64,000 nucleotides of DNA from Prunella strophiata (Eukaryota; Chordata; Aves; Passeriformes; Prunellidae): assembly GCA_036583965.1 (NCBI GenBank), contig JAZBQD010000015.1:21171310-21235309 (forward strand), given 5' to 3'. Below, one piece after another: positions 1 to 13,375 of this stretch (positions within the stretch are counted from its first letter, which is position 1; the number at the start of each line of letters is the position of its first letter). Below the pieces are notes generated by a model that was given only the letters and a program-made list of their open reading frames with translations, searched no databases and had not been told where the DNA came from. Position numbers and translations under genes: made by a program.

Positions 1-894
1 AATGTATTTCTTGATAGGAAGAACAAACAAGCATTCAGCAATTACTTTCTGGAATAATGAAAAAAAACTTGCCCAGAAGATAGACCTTTTTAAGACCTTT
101 TTTTGGCAGCTTTTGTGATTTTTTTAAAATTAAAAAAAAAAGAATTGCTACTATATACTGGTGTACCATAAAATAATGATCTCATAGAATGAATGTATGG
201 TACAAGAGGTACAGAATGTAACAACTCTAAATTAGAATAATTTCTCAATAAGCACTTGGTAAGTACTGGGAACAACACAGATTGTAATTCTGGCACTTCT
301 AAGCCATTTGCTCCTGCAGTCTTAACTTTGGACTCCTAATATGGCATCTATACTTCTACACAAAAACTCTGCTTTTGGTTTATACTGCTCTAGATTGTAG
401 CTGCTGATCAGCAAAATGCCTTAATCCCAGCTGCCATCTCCTTGTCCTTCATGAAAAAGTAGGCAAGTAAGCTGCTGAGCCTTCACTGTGTAACAACAGC
501 AATTTTATCATACACCTCAGGAAAGTATTTCTTATATACACACTTTCCTGAAATAGTTTTAGAAAAGAAAGCATTCTGAAAATCTAACTGCAGTGTTTAT
601 GATACAGAAAAGTGTGACAAGCACTTTTTATTAATAGAATTTTTGAAGGATCTTTCCCTTTAAATACAAAACAGTATTTCAAAACCTAATATTTTAAAAC
701 CAAAGCATTCTTTGCTTAATTTACCCAAAATCTTACTTTATTTTTCATTATCTCAGACTTTGAAACTACTGAAATAAGACAATAAAACTTGGGAGCTCTT
801 TTGAAAACCCTCTAATAAAAAGCACTAGGATGCATAAAAAGTATCATAAAGTTTGGAAACACATAGGGGTTTTTTCACTTCCTTTTCATCTTAC
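1..894 (-). other. VPS13B: VPS13B intron, partial (downstream of the last exon seen)
   Basis: Start of the phase 0 intron that follows the exon at 895. It is AT-rich, with short T and A runs around 99-141. I see no further exon, repeat family or RNA gene. The next human VPS13B segment (starting LEVQSCCVF) is not recognisable here. Confidence 0.85.
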
Positions 895-1022
895 CTGAAG
901 TGTAAGGCACTTAACTGCATTCCACACTATTCCAATAAATTCTTTCATTCTTTCTTCAGGACTTCTGCAGTTTTCAGATGAGTTCAGCACAGTTTTCACA
1001 GGGAGTGACAAAGGACGAGATT
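895..1022 (-). CDS. VPS13B: VPS13B internal coding exon (third and most 3' of three seen)
   Basis: Minus-strand exon of 128 nt. The acceptor is a pyrimidine-rich tract ending ATTAG just above 1022, and the donor is GTAAGAT at 894-888. It enters in phase 1 (its AA completes a GAA codon begun by the previous exon) and leaves in phase 0 after CAG. The translation runs ESRPLSLPVKTVLNSSENC and continues RSPEERMKEFIGIVWNAVK, then CLTLQ. This matches the human VPS13B segment near residues 1028-1070 at about 37 of 43 positions as I recall it. VPS13B is a very large Golgi-associated lipid-transfer protein of the VPS13/bridge-like family. This piece is part of the long lipid-channel region, not a catalytic site. 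The conserved EERMKEFIGIVWNAV core is the strongest identifier. The next exon lies beyond the left edge. The identification is near certain; only its rank in the exon series is not determined. Confidence 0.97.
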
Positions 1023-3625
1023 CTAATGCAAACAAAAAAAGTCAGTTACAAAAAGAATATCTAAGTAAATAATGTACTTACTGATAGCAAAGAAAAACAA
1101 TTAATTTACATTCTGAAAGTCTTTCTCTCACTGTGTATATCTCACTACTGCACATAATAATGTGTCTGTATTAGTTTTAAACTTGTCAATACAAGTGCAC
1201 CAGTTAAGCCTTGTGAGAAATACAACAATAAAATTAAATGTTCCAACTTCTTCAACATGAACTGCTAAGAAAATATTATGAAGAATGTTTGACTTAAACA
1301 AATTAAGACAGTTTTCAAAGTGTGATAACCTATTTGATGATGCAATTGAAATCCAAGAGGTTTTCACATACATTGCTGCTGGTGTCATCTAAAGGTATCA
1401 CCTTTCTAAAATTGTAAGAAATGACAGCCCACATTAAATAACAGCCTTTAATTAGTTTTATTTTAAAAAATCCCTTTAAACATGGAGTATGTTTCCAAAA
1501 AAGGCATAAAAATTAAACTATTTTCTTACTTGGTCAAATTTTTAAGTAATATAGTATTAAATATTTCAGCAAAATTCAATGTTTTCTAATGAGAGACATT
1601 TCCTTAAACTGTTAGTTATTTAATAACATGAACATGAAAATAGTTTAGAAATGTTAAATTAAATATAAGCACACTAGAACTTCAAAACAGGACTGTGAGT
1701 GGTGTAAAGTTCCTTCTGACATGTTTTACAGAATATCCTCCTCCTTGTGTTTTGGGATACCCACAGAACTATTATCAGCTTATTTGACCTTTCTAGTATT
1801 GGCCTACAAGCTGTTGACCTGACAAAACTGCAGGAATAAGTTACAAAGACTTCATGACTTAAATTTAAACTAAATTGAAATCAGTGTGCGACAATTTATG
1901 TCTACCAATTTTACAGCTAGGAGAAATCTGTGGCATGAAAATTACAGAAAAATTCTTAAGGCAAAATTATGCTATCAATTGATCTAAGGAAAGCAAAAAT
2001 ACCTGGTCCTTGATATGCATCACTGATTCTTCAGTAATGCAATGAAACATGGGAAGATTTAAAACTGAAACATCTAAGTGTTGAACTTCTGCCAAGAGCC
2101 AGCAATGTTAATGCCACTGGATGAATTAATCTGTGACATTTTCCCCATCAAAGCTAGAGCTCACTAACATTATCAGAAAAAATCCCTCAACAAATAGTAT
2201 TTTTAATCATCTTAAAGAGGAATGTTCACTTCATTAGATTGATGGAGAATCCAAAGATTCAGAAAGAGAGGTGGGCAAAAGAGTGAAAGAGAATTTTTAT
2301 GGCTGCAGGATAATTAGTCCTCCCAGAGATTCCTGGCTCCAATTATGGATATGTTAGAAGGATATGGAATGAAAACTGGATCATGAGAGTGTAAAAAGCG
2401 TGACATTTCAGGATTGTTTGTTGTCAGCTGTTCTGGAGAGACAAACATGTAAACTGTCCATCTGGAGAAGCAGCATGCAATAGCTGCTTTATAACACATG
2501 GACAGCTTCATGCCATGAAGTATGTCTTCCATCCACATTACAAATGGATTAAGTTAAAACAAAGAGATTAGTCAAGGAAAAGCTATTCTCCTTTAACTTA
2601 CTACCCCACCTCAATTCCCAACATCTTCTGTGCAGTCAGGCCCTACACTACCCATACACTACAAGGTAAGAATCAGGAACAGCTTGATAACCAAAAAATA
2701 TTAAAACAGGAGCCATTGAAGCACAGAGCTCTGGAACACAAGTGTGGGTAAGGGTGAGAATGGCACACAAAGTCACTGTGAGACCCTGGGAATTTCACAG
2801 GTAGGATGCTTCAGGTCAGGATGAGTTGACAAATATAATGTAAACCTACATATTCTACAATGCATTCAGCAGGGACAGTTAACATCCTACATCACTTCAC
2901 AAGTGCATCCCTCATGAGTGGGGTTTAGAGCTAAATTTTGTTCCAATCTCCCATATTTTATTTGCAGGAAAACAAACAGTACTAATTCTCTCTCAATTAT
3001 CAGAGTAGCCAGAAATAACAATCTGTGAAATAAAAAATAAAATTAACTGACTGGAGTACCTCCTGTTTCTCTTCATTTATATGTAATTAAAATCTGCAAA
3101 ATTCCAGGAACATCCATGATAAAAACCAGCTTCACTATAATCCCTCAAGTTCAACCAAGAGATCAAAAAAAAGAAAAGTCTCAAAACCCAACAAGACAGA
3201 TAAGGAACCATTCAAACATAAACCATGGAAAATAGGAAAGGAATAAAAAGCATATTGGAGTAGAAAGAGGAAACATGCAAAGAAGTAACTCCTGAAGAGA
3301 AAAGAAAGGATGCTGGGAAGAAGTGTCTTAATTCTCTGTCAGGCAAGATGAGGAGATGACATTTGCTAAGACAGTGTCAGCTGTGGCTACCATGTGTGTT
3401 TGGCTAGTCTCCTACAGCAGACATGTAGACTGGATCAGCCTCATCTGTCTCAGTATAAAGGTAATTTACTAAAATACTTAAGCTACTTAGCTACTACTGA
3501 ACTGAAAACCTTGAAACATTTCCTGGCAATGTAATCAGTCTTGTGTTCATCCTAAGCAATAGTGTGTCAGCAATAGCTAGATAGAAAATATGCTTTGTAT
3601 GAAACACTTCCAAATTGATGAGGGG

Positions 3626-3644
3626 AAAAAAAAAAAAAAAAAAA
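3626..3644. repeat. A19 homopolymer tract
   Basis: Nineteen consecutive A, followed about 40 bp later by T-rich runs (about 3683-3704). It is a simple repeat with no attached retrocopy visible. Confidence 0.95.
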
Positions 3645-4340
3645 GAGCAGAGTGGGGACTGCTTCAGGTTATACCAGTTGAATTTTTTTAATTTTTTTTT
3701 TTTTAAAACAGTGTACAGGAACATGAAATGCTCCTACTCTTATCTTTTAGGCCCATATTGTTTAATTGGTACTTTTGCAAACATAGACACCAGCATCAAT
3801 CACACATAAGCCACTACACATACCAATTTCAGAACACACTGGTAATGAACAGACTGAAAAAAAAAAAGACTCATTGAAGGAGCATTTTTCATAACTCATT
3901 TAGCAATTTCTGGTTGAAGTACAAAAGGAGTTCCAAGTTCTGCAAAATTAAAGTACTCACTTTGTAGGAGATGCCACCAAGCAAGACTTATAGGTATAAA
4001 TTCCAGTTAAAGTTATCTTTTTTATACAGAAAAATGTCTCCTCTGTGTTTTTAACCTACTGGGAATGAGTTTTTTTAGAACTTTTCTCCAGAAAATACAT
4101 ACGTTTTGAAAATAAAAAGAACTTTTGTGAAAATGACACTACTCTTTGCTATTAATATTCAGTGACTTAAGAAATAGAAAAGGAAAAAGAAAACTTCTGA
4201 GGTGCAATTTGGGACAAATGGTCATTTCTTCAAATAATTCAATGCAGAAAAAACCCACACATCTGAGGCTTCCACTACTGGGTTGAAGAATATTGATAAT
4301 TTGTAGGCACTGAGTGTCTCATGCTTTCCTTCCTCCTTAC

Positions 4341-4367
4341 AGCTAGCAATTAAACTAATTGCTAGCT
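4341..4367. repeat. Perfect inverted repeat, 12 bp arms, 3 nt loop
   Basis: AGCTAGCAATTA at 4341-4352 is the exact reverse complement of TAATTGCTAGCT at 4356-4367, separated by AAC. Each arm holds an ATTA/TAAT core of the kind homeodomain proteins bind, so the pair could be a dimer site. That function is inference only. Confidence 0.9.
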
Positions 4368-4389
4368 AATTAAAGAACTGATTAAACTA

Positions 4390-4660
4390 TCAGGTCTCAA
4401 ACTCTCTGGCACAAGATGGACTCATTTCTCCTGTCCCACTCATGCACGAAGAAGGCAGCAGCTCCTTCCTGGCTGGAAAAGGTCAGGACCCTCCTCTGTC
4501 ACATCTGGTGGCCCTGCTCCAAATGTGTCTGTGCCATGACCTCACCAGGCTGGGTGAGCTTTCCTTCCACCATCACATCACCTTCCCACAGCCTCTCCCA
4601 CACCAGAGGGGAGCCAAGCTGAGGAAAATGCTGTTACAGACTGACCCCAGTTACCAAGAG
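4390..4660. other. GC-richer patch with open frames, unidentified
   Basis: A short patch noticeably richer in G and C than its surroundings. It carries overlapping plus-strand open frames in two registers (4416-4622 and 4442-4807). I recognise no protein family in any frame and see no splice signals that would make it an exon. It may be an old, unclassified insertion. Confidence 0.4.
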
Positions 4661-7600
4661 CCATGGCAGCAAAACACATTGCAAGAAAAAATTCATCAAA
4701 GGAAAGTGTTCTCCTACCACATCACTCTGCTCCTAGGAAGATTTTTTCCTCTACTAAAATTGGAAGCAGTCTGCATGGAGTCAGAGCACTCATTGGGATT
4801 TCTTTAACAGGTATTCAGTTTCATGAGTTAGATATGTCTTTCCATGAAAAAAAAAAAAAACCCAAAATTACTCAGGTGTTTGCAACAAATGCAACACCCT
4901 AAGGAACTGATCAAGGGTTCTAAAGGATTAGAAATAAGATCAAAATGCCGTGGAGGAGAAAATTCAAGCTTTAAACAACCCCCAAAAAATCAAAATGGCC
5001 TACACACACTTTTTTTTTTGTTTTGTTTTAAATTAAACAGAAGATGAATTGTTTTCTTTATATGCAAAAAATCTCCCCAAATTACCCCCCTAATTAAACT
5101 TCAAACAGCCATCACTATTTAAAACCTGCAATTTTCTGTAAATCAGCAGGTTTTTGGGTTTGTGTGTAAGTACTATATAGAAGTAAAAACTCAGTGAAAG
5201 CTATTACATAAAAGCTTGTTTGTCCACAGGTTTGCCTTCCAGTTTTCTTCATAAGTCTCTATATTTTCATATTTGCAACACAACAGAACTAAGCATATGT
5301 GTTTATAAAGATATTTGAAGGCATTACAAATTATCCACACTTTTGTGTAAATATGTATGACAGCAGAAGAAATTCTGTTCCCAATATAATACACATCCAT
5401 TAAACAATTTTTTTCTGTGATTTAATATTAAAACATTTTACAAATATAAGGAATTGACAAAAGCACAAAGGAATTATTTTAAAAATAGTTCCTATCTTAA
5501 TGCACTATTTTACCCACCATTCAATTTCAAAGTTAATCAAAGCATCAGCTCACTGAAACCATGCAGAGAAGTTCAAACCTGCATTTATCAATGTTTTCTG
5601 AACCATCAGTACCCTTCAGAAGTCTTTCACTAATATTCACGTTTTATTCTTGAGGTGTTGTAAGACAAGTTATTCCCCACACTCCCATTCCTGGATGAAT
5701 GATACTTGAATTACTCATTTTCTAAGAACAGACTATGTTAATTACTTTTTGAAATTTACACTCTCCATCAGAATGTTTAAGAATGAAATCAGTACTTAAA
5801 TGACAGCAGGAAGTCCTTTTACGCTTATTAAAATATGCTATATATTTGCCAGCTTACTAAATAGTCTTTGCATAAATAATTACTTTACTAGCCTTTGAGC
5901 ATTTTTGCTTTCTACTTCATTAACAGTCCAGATAATACATTAGTTTTATCAAGATAATAATTGAGCAACACAGCCCCCAACAACTCATGAGAGTGAGTCC
6001 CTTATATGCAGGGAAATGGCAGCAGAGAGGAGTAGTGACTAAATTTGTGTGCTCACCCAATGAGTTAACAGCAGAGTAAGTGTTAAAACACAGAGGCTTT
6101 TAACATATGTCAATAAACAAAGACAAATGTGATATTAATGTTGTGCAACAAGAAAGGATCTCTCTGTGTGAAAGTGTATGTTGGCTAGGGAATGCCTATG
6201 GTCAGCATTTTCTCCCACCAAATTCCTAATGATTGCTGCACCACTTCTGGCAAAAAATACCTATTTAGTTCTGGGAACAAAAATAAAAGAGGACTGACAC
6301 TTTTGTATAAATCAAAACCAGCCACTCAGAGGCCATACTGAGCTACTAGATTAGTAATTACAAAAATGTGATGTTTGTGTGTTCATATCTAAAGTCCTCG
6401 CCTGAATTTATCTTAGTATCCCTTTCCATTCCAAACACAGTTTTTACCATGAAGTAAGAATTTCAGCTTTTGGATCTGTAGTAAGTTCTGATAAATGTGG
6501 AATTCTGCCTAGTACTCTGCCTTTTTAAAAATACACATAAAATTCCTTAGTCTTATAAACATAACCTGAAAATAAAAAACCATTTGTTCTCTCTCAACAT
6601 TGAATTTCTTCATACAGAAAGAATGTTTGATATACTACATTGGCTTTGAGTTACTAATGTTTCTGAAATTCACACAGTGAACTGAAGAAATCATGCCATC
6701 ATAACAAAAATGCTAAATATTTTACTAGCTGACAAAACTCAGAAGTATTCATTTTTTTATATAGATATTTGACTGTCCAGACATTTAAAACTTTCTATAA
6801 ATCACCTGTGCCTGGACACCTTCCTTTTGAATAATCCAAGAACTAAAGCCTATTTATAAAAATCTTAGTATTTTCAGGCACCCTAGGTAAATGTGCATCA
6901 GATTTAAATTCCTGATTTTTTATTCCTTCAAGTATTTTACTTAACCTATTTAGCATCTATTTAATTTCATTCATCTTCCCAAATTAATCATCAGTCATAC
7001 ATTTCATAGTAGGCATGAATAAACGATAATCATTCAGTTCATTGAGCAGAAATAGTGACCTGCTAAATCAAATGCTTCAGATAATCCATTGATTTCTCAC
7101 CAGCCAGATTTCTCTCACATGTGCCAGGTTTCTGCATTCCAACAGCTCATTTTAGCAGGAATCTAACTATGCATTCTAGTCTAGTTTGTTTAAGAAAAAA
7201 AAAAAAATCAGTAACTGCATCCAGTTTTTTAAGTACAGGTCCTATTCTGCTACACTGGAACTTTTAGGTAGAAACTCTATTAACTTAAAATAAACTTCAA
7301 ATAAAAATATCAGTTTATCTGGCATCAGCTGGTCCAAATAAAACAGAGATGTGTTTAAATTTATAGTCTTGTCCTTTCTTCAGTTTTATGTAGCAGTATT
7401 TAATAGTGGTTCAGAAACATCTCATGTATACTTTGAAGGAATTTTAAGAATTCCTTCCATAAAGCTTTCAAAATTTAATTACTAACACTTCCCATAAACC
7501 CCGAGAAATTCCAGTTATAGTAAATACCTAACAAGCAACGCAAATTTTATTATATCTGCACTATCAAATGTTAAGAAGTGATTGAAAGAAAAGATGGGAT

Positions 7601-10600
7601 CTTTCTTTGCCTGGTTTCCTATGGAAAGAAGGCTTATGCAAGCCTGTATTTCCTGCATGTGCATGCAATTCATTTGCTTGTCTTGTAACTCCTTAGGTAT
7701 TTGCTGGTCAAATTCAAACGGGGTAAATATTTCAAAGATACTATGTTTCTACAAGTTCTGGGAAAATAGGTAAGCAAGGTAAACTAGCAAGAAGTCAGCA
7801 AAAGGAGCTCTGTCCTTATCAGAATTCAGGTGATTTATACAGAACAGAAAACATAAAGTCTATCTAAGACAAGAGTTCTCAATTTTCTTTTTATGACACC
7901 ATACTTGAAATACAAATACTAAATTAGATGTAACAGCATTTTTAAAGCTTTCAAACTCTTTAATTATTTCTCTTTAAGAACATAATTCCAAAGAACAAAG
8001 TATCAGTGTTTCAAAACACAAGACATTTTTCCAAAATGCAATACTTTTATGTCCTTTATTTCTCTCTATATACACATACTACTACACAATACACCTACAC
8101 TTCCTGCAGAATGAAACAAGGCTGGATTCTATTCTCAGCTTTGAACTTGGAACTGATACTGAATTTGTAGTGGAATTAAAACACCAGTTTGCCCTGTGAA
8201 GTGCAGACCTGGTCTATGAAAAATCTTGCCCCAAACCCACCACCATTTAATTCTCTTTTGCAGATGCTCTTCCAATCTGTCCACCAGACAATGAAATGGA
8301 GAAGCCAGGTGCTAGACACAGCAATGGAAAACATCTGCCTGCTTTTGCAGGCCTGATGTACACTTGTGACTGGGCTGAAATGCAGTCACCACCTGTACCA
8401 TGAGCAAACAACTCACTGTTGCATAACAGGGATCAGCAAATTTTTTTTTACAAGTGTATGTTCAGTCACGGGACAAGGCATTCAGTTTTCAGCTGCTTTC
8501 ATAACAGGTTATGGAGCTTACTCCAACCAGAAAGCTCATGTCTTAGAAGATACAATAAATTCCATTTTCCTACCCATTTCTTGACTATAAGAAAAGACAA
8601 CTTTCAGGATTCTGAGTGACAAAAAATTAATAACCTTTTCAGTCTCTCTAAGTAGCTTCTTTCATTAAAGGCCTTCTTCATACTAAGAGCATGTGTGAGT
8701 CTACTTTCCCACTGTTACTGAAAAATTAGCTGCCATAGCCACTGGATTACACTTCATAAGACAGTATTAAACTTGTGTCTGTGATATCATGGTTACTTCC
8801 AAACTAATAAATGTCAGATTGTGAGAGATGCTAGTGAAATTATATTTCACTGTCATGGCTGAAAAAAAGACCTCACCAGGAGGCAGTAAAAAATCCAAAC
8901 CACATAACCCCTACACCCAATTTCATCTTTGATCATGGAAAATGCTATATTTTTCTAATATAGTGAAAATAATTATAATAATTTCATAAATATGAAAAAA
9001 AAATTACAGATTATGTTAGTAATGAACAAGCACACATCTTGAATGTGTGAAAACAGACACTTGGGCTTAAATCATTATTCAATAGTGTGCCCAAGACAGC
9101 TTTCAAATATTGCCCTATACATCTACTGCAGTCCATACTATCTTCCTGCATAAGTATGTTACATATATTACAGAATTACACACAAATACAGCAATAATTT
9201 TGCCTCTATATAGACATGAGAGCTCTGCCTCTATGCACTGCTACAGGTCTGTGAATCACTGAACAAACATGGAACTGCTGAATTGCTGAGAATGGGAGAA
9301 GTGGGTAGACAGAAAAGAAGATATAACCTTTTTTTTTTCAATATTCTTTATCCCTTTCCTTGTTCACAGCCACATCATATCAGATTTAAACTATATATTC
9401 TATTATTTTATTCTGGTTGTGAAGCCTCTGTGGTTAAGGAAATTTATAAATACCTACAATTTGAGACTTCAGAACAAAAAACCCTGGATTTTCAGAGACA
9501 GATACCACATAGATAGTAGTTTTGTTCTTTTCCCATACTTCATTTTTGGCAAGGTGTCAGCAGCCATTAACTAATAAACTGAACTCAATGTCTGAAATAA
9601 TTTTACAGCTGTGATTACAAACTGCATTGATTTAGTACATAGGGTTGGTTCCTAGCAGTTCTCAAGGGAGTGACTGCTGAGGTCATGCTAGACTTGAAAA
9701 GAATTAATTGAAATCACCACCTGAACAGCATGATTTTAAGATAAAATCCCTTTCAATGTGCAAAGACCATGCATATGTACATATTACCCATGTAAGATCT
9801 CAGTTTTCTTACAACTTAGAAAACGTGTAGCTATAGCATTGACAATTAATAAATGTGAGGTTTACAAGGCTCACTGTCTCTTTACCTAGAATGCTTTTGT
9901 ACAATTGGTAACATTAGACTTTCTAGATCAATAATCATGTGGTATTCCTGCTATAAAAAGGTGACAGAAACAATGAAAGAAAACTCAGACAGAAAGTAGG
10001 TGAAATTAAAAAGAGAGGAAATAAAGTGAAAGATGGTGGGAGCGAGGGACCCAGAAAAACTAGAAGAAGAATCACAGGCACTCTATTTTTAGTTTAATGA
10101 ACTATGGTATGAATGAGTATTCATCATGTTCCAACACATTATACTGCTGTAAAGAAATTTTCAAAGAATCCACTGAAACTTCTCTGAGAATGAGATTTCA
10201 CCTTTCAAATTTGCATCCATCCAACTTTTTCTAACCTCTATAACTGGTGGCTTCATAATCAGAGACCTTTTATTTTGGTGACTCAAAATATGTGTTAACT
10301 TCTACTGCCCCCTGAATTTTCTACTACAAAGCAAATTTTGAGAAACCTGGCATAAGAAAAGTCTAAAGGAAAAGATTCCAACATAACATGAAATTTCAGG
10401 AGACTGAAATTGCATGGCACTGCAGCAGGACATGACTCTTTTTAAATAAGGGAATCCTGTGTGGTCCACTGAAGCAGAGAGCATCTCTTCAATTAATTTC
10501 GTTACTATACAAGGCATTTGTATTTTATTTTTTTATTTTTTACTCACACTTTTTGCATATAAATATCGAATATTTCAGCTATATTATACCCACCATTTTA

Positions 10601-10637
10601 TCTCCAGAGTATAACAAATACATAAACATTTTAAAAT

Positions 10638-10642
10638 ACAAG
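10638..10642. repeat. Target site duplication, left copy (ACAAG)
   Basis: Five bases directly abutting the LTR on the left, identical to 11182-11186 on the right. Confidence 0.8.
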
Positions 10643-11181
10643 TTTAAAATACAGCTGGGGTAGAGTTAATTTTCTTCACAGTGGCTAGTACAGGGCTGTG
10701 TTTTGAATTTGTGCTGAACACAAAGACAGGGTTGATAATATAGAGATGCTTTTGCTATTGCTCAACAGGGTTTACACAGAGCCAAGGCCTTTTCTGCCAC
10801 CCTGGTGAGGAAGTTGGGAGCAGACACAGCCAGGACAGGTGACCCAAACTGACCAATGTGACATCATGCTCAGTAAGTAAAGTTGGGAGAAGCAGGAAGA
10901 TGGGACATGTGGAATGATGGAGTTCATCTTCCCAGGTAACTGTTACACCTGATGGGGTCCTGCTCTCATGGAGGTGGCTGAACACCTCCCTGCCCATGGG
11001 AAACAGTGAACTAATTCCTTGTTTTGCTTTGCCTGTGTGACTGACTTTTGGTTTCCCTAATAAATTCTCTATATCTCAACCCAGGAGTTTTCCAGCTTTT
11101 ACCCTCCCAGGTCTCTCCACTGTCTTATTGCTGGGGAAGTGAGTCAGTGGCTGCTTTGCTGGCTGGGGCTAAACCATGACA
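10643..11181 (+). mobile_element. Solo LTR of an avian endogenous retrovirus (ERVL-like)
   Basis: A 539 bp long terminal repeat without any internal viral region. It is flanked by a 5 bp direct repeat, ACAAG, at 10638-10642 and 11182-11186, the target duplication size usual for ERVL-type elements. The 3' end is ACA as expected. The 5' end reads TTT where TGT is usual, a probable point change. A polyadenylation signal AATAAA is at 11059-11064, in the expected place before the R/U5 part, which sets the plus orientation. The TATA region near 10871-10882 (CAGTAAGTAAAG) looks decayed. The body matches an LTR type I know as abundant in avian genomes, with lost segments and substitutions. It presumably arose by recombination between two LTRs of a provirus. 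It lies antisense to VPS13B. The exact subfamily name is not determined. Confidence 0.85.
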
Positions 11182-11186
11182 ACAAG
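11182..11186. repeat. Target site duplication, right copy (ACAAG)
   Basis: Five bases directly abutting the LTR on the right, identical to 10638-10642. Confidence 0.8.
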
Positions 11187-11743
11187 CTCCTTCAACCCAG
11201 TAGTGTCAGGCACACTGCCTCCTAAAAATAAACCCATATACATACACACACCCTCTGATCTGTATATGTAGCTTCACTTGAAAACAAAATTGTACTATTT
11301 TTTAACAATTTAACAGTTGAAAATTAATGAAACCAAATTCAATAGTCTCTTCCTTAGAAGACTGCCTCTAATTCAAAAAAAGAAAATTCTTAATCATCTC
11401 TTGAGAGAATTAGCACCATCCCCTCTCATTTCATAGTATCAAACTTTAAGCTGCAAAATTTTTTATAGAGAAGCCAAATAGCTACCTAATTTCAAAAAAA
11501 CCTCAGCATCTAGGCTAAACTTATTGGATAAACTGAATGACTAAAGTAAGTGGCAGATAACAAATGAAATCAAAAAATAAACTTTTCATTTTTGCAGCAA
11601 TGTGTAACTGAAAACAGATCTTGATATTGACTTCAAACTAAAAAGGTGGAAGAATCTGAGATACACAGAAACCCCTCTTTTGCTTTTATGACATTTTTTA
11701 TACTTTATAATTTCATTTTATTATTTCTCAAACACACAAACCA

Positions 11744-11767
11744 CCCCCCCCCCCTCCAAAAAAAAAG
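11744..11767. repeat. C11 tract followed by an A-rich run
   Basis: Eleven consecutive C (11744-11754), then TCC and about ten A. It is a simple-sequence tract that is likely to vary in length between individuals. Confidence 0.9.
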
Positions 11768-13227
11768 CAAAACTGCCATTCATGGCATTTCTAGATTTTG
11801 AACAATAATGTTTTCTTTTAGTAGAATATTCTGGTGTGATCAGAAAAGATAATATTCAAAGTGAAAAAGAACAAATACTGAAGAACTAAATGGGCTACAG
11901 TGCTGAGCAGGTACCAGACTGGAACACAAGCTTTCAAAATCCAAATAAAAAGCTATTTCTGTGAACTACATGCTTACTTTTATAAACTGGTTAAATAAAT
12001 TATGAAAAACTAATCTAGAATCTAGTAATGCAAATAGCTGGATTTGAATGCCAAATATTCAAAACTAATGAAGTTTTTCTAGTGAAAGAGACCTTTTTGC
12101 TTTGCAGGCACAGGTAGAACTAACATCAAAAAGAAACAAATCATACCATTTATGATGCTGATAAAGCAGAACAGCTGACAAATACAGATAAAAGAAGAAA
12201 ATGCTTGGTACAGTCATTTCATCACAGACAAAAATAAAGGAAATGCATAAATGAATCGTAAAAATAAATGGAAAATGGTAAAAATTAAGAATATTCATGA
12301 ATGAAATGGAAGTCCTCAAAATTAATCTGCTGTTTACTATCAGTGACAACAAGATAACCCAGTAATATTCAGCACAGATTTTCTGGGTTAGCCCCTTTTA
12401 ATCACAAAATAGCATTTAACTACCAGTAATGAACAATGACTGTAATCTTAGTTTCAGCAGACAGCATCTTGAAGTGCTTCATGATAATCTGGAAATAAAC
12501 ATCAATGCAAAGGAAAAAATAATTTGTTCAGTGTATTTCAGAAGGATCACTAAAAGTCTCAGCTGGATAGTAATTTTGTTTGGATGATCACCTACATTAC
12601 TACTTGCAGACAGTACCATATGAATAAATTCCCTAGAAATTCCAAGAAAACCATATTATCTTGATTAGGAGTGATGAAGTTTCACTTTCGACTCTTAAGT
12701 GACCAGAAAATACTCCTAAAATAAATAATTTCTTGAACTCCATAAGCAGAAGTGCCAAAAAATGCACTTTCTATGGGTGAGTGATTTTGAAAACAGTAAA
12801 TTTTAACTGTTAATTCACAAGTCTTGACTTCCACAGATGCCAGACTTTAAGCAATGTAAACAGACTGACTGAAATTAGAGATTAATCACAGTGTGCAGTC
12901 TGACAAAATTATGGACTAAATATCAAGGTATTATAGCAGATATTCTATTGAAAACAGATCTCCTTTATCTCATTTTACAAAATATGTTACATTAGACTAT
13001 CAGGGCCCCAAAGATAGCACTAAACAAAAATGAGAATAAAAATGAAGATGTATTTGAAAATTATACATTTGATTATTTTTAATTTTTATAGTTTTAAAGC
13101 TGAACAGTTTCTAAAGCTGAAAGTTGTTCCATAGTACTTGCACAGCTGATGCTGGAATGTTGTGGTGGCATGTTAGTGAGGGAGGTTGCAAATGCAGAAT
13201 GGATAGTTTCAATTAAGTGATATGTAC

Positions 13228-13375
13228 CTGTTACTGTTTTTGTTTTGACAGGACTGCTGGCATACTCAGAAGCTTGATTTGACTGCTGCCTTGCCAAAGG
13301 TGCACTTCCAACTGATGCTTCATCCTCTTTCTTCCGAGTTACTGACACACCAAGTGGAACAGCTCCTACAGACTG
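13228..13375 (-). CDS. VPS13B: VPS13B internal coding exon (second of three seen)
   Basis: Minus-strand exon of 148 nt, entering in phase 0 with CAG and ending in phase 1 (ACA G). The donor is GTACATA at 13227-13221 and the acceptor TTTTTCTAG lies just above 13375. The translation contains RKKEDEASVGSAPLAR, QQSNQASEYASS and PVKTKTVT, matching human VPS13B around residues 979-1027 at about 38 of 49 positions from memory. The N-terminal third of the exon is the least conserved part of the three exons. The second half (GSAPLA to KTKTVT) is nearly identical to human and contains an SSPVK stretch that could be a proline-directed phosphorylation site (inference only). The acceptor reads TAGCAG, a NAGNAG tandem, so splicing could include or omit a single glutamine at the junction. 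Length is not a multiple of three, so skipping it alone would shift the frame. Confidence 0.97.

Larger units (their letters stand above)
1023..13227 (-). other. VPS13B: VPS13B intron, complete, 12.2 kb
   Basis: Phase 1 intron between two certain exons. It contains a long A tract (3626-3644), a perfect 12 bp inverted repeat (4341-4367), a GC-richer patch (4390-4660), a solo LTR (10643-11181) and a C11 tract (11744-11754), all listed separately. The stretches 1023-3600, 4870-10637 and 11190-13227 are ordinary AT-rich intron. Open frames there are short, unconserved in appearance and not supported as genes. Confidence 0.9.

Noticed and set aside
4442..4807. 121-codon open frame on the plus strand
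   Set aside because: Lies in a GC-richer patch where long frames are expected; overlapping frames are equally open and no family is recognised.
13094..13348. 84-codon minus-strand frame taken as a single gene
   Set aside because: Only 13228-13348 of it is real coding sequence, as part of the VPS13B exon 13228-13375; the remainder runs into the intron past a good donor site.
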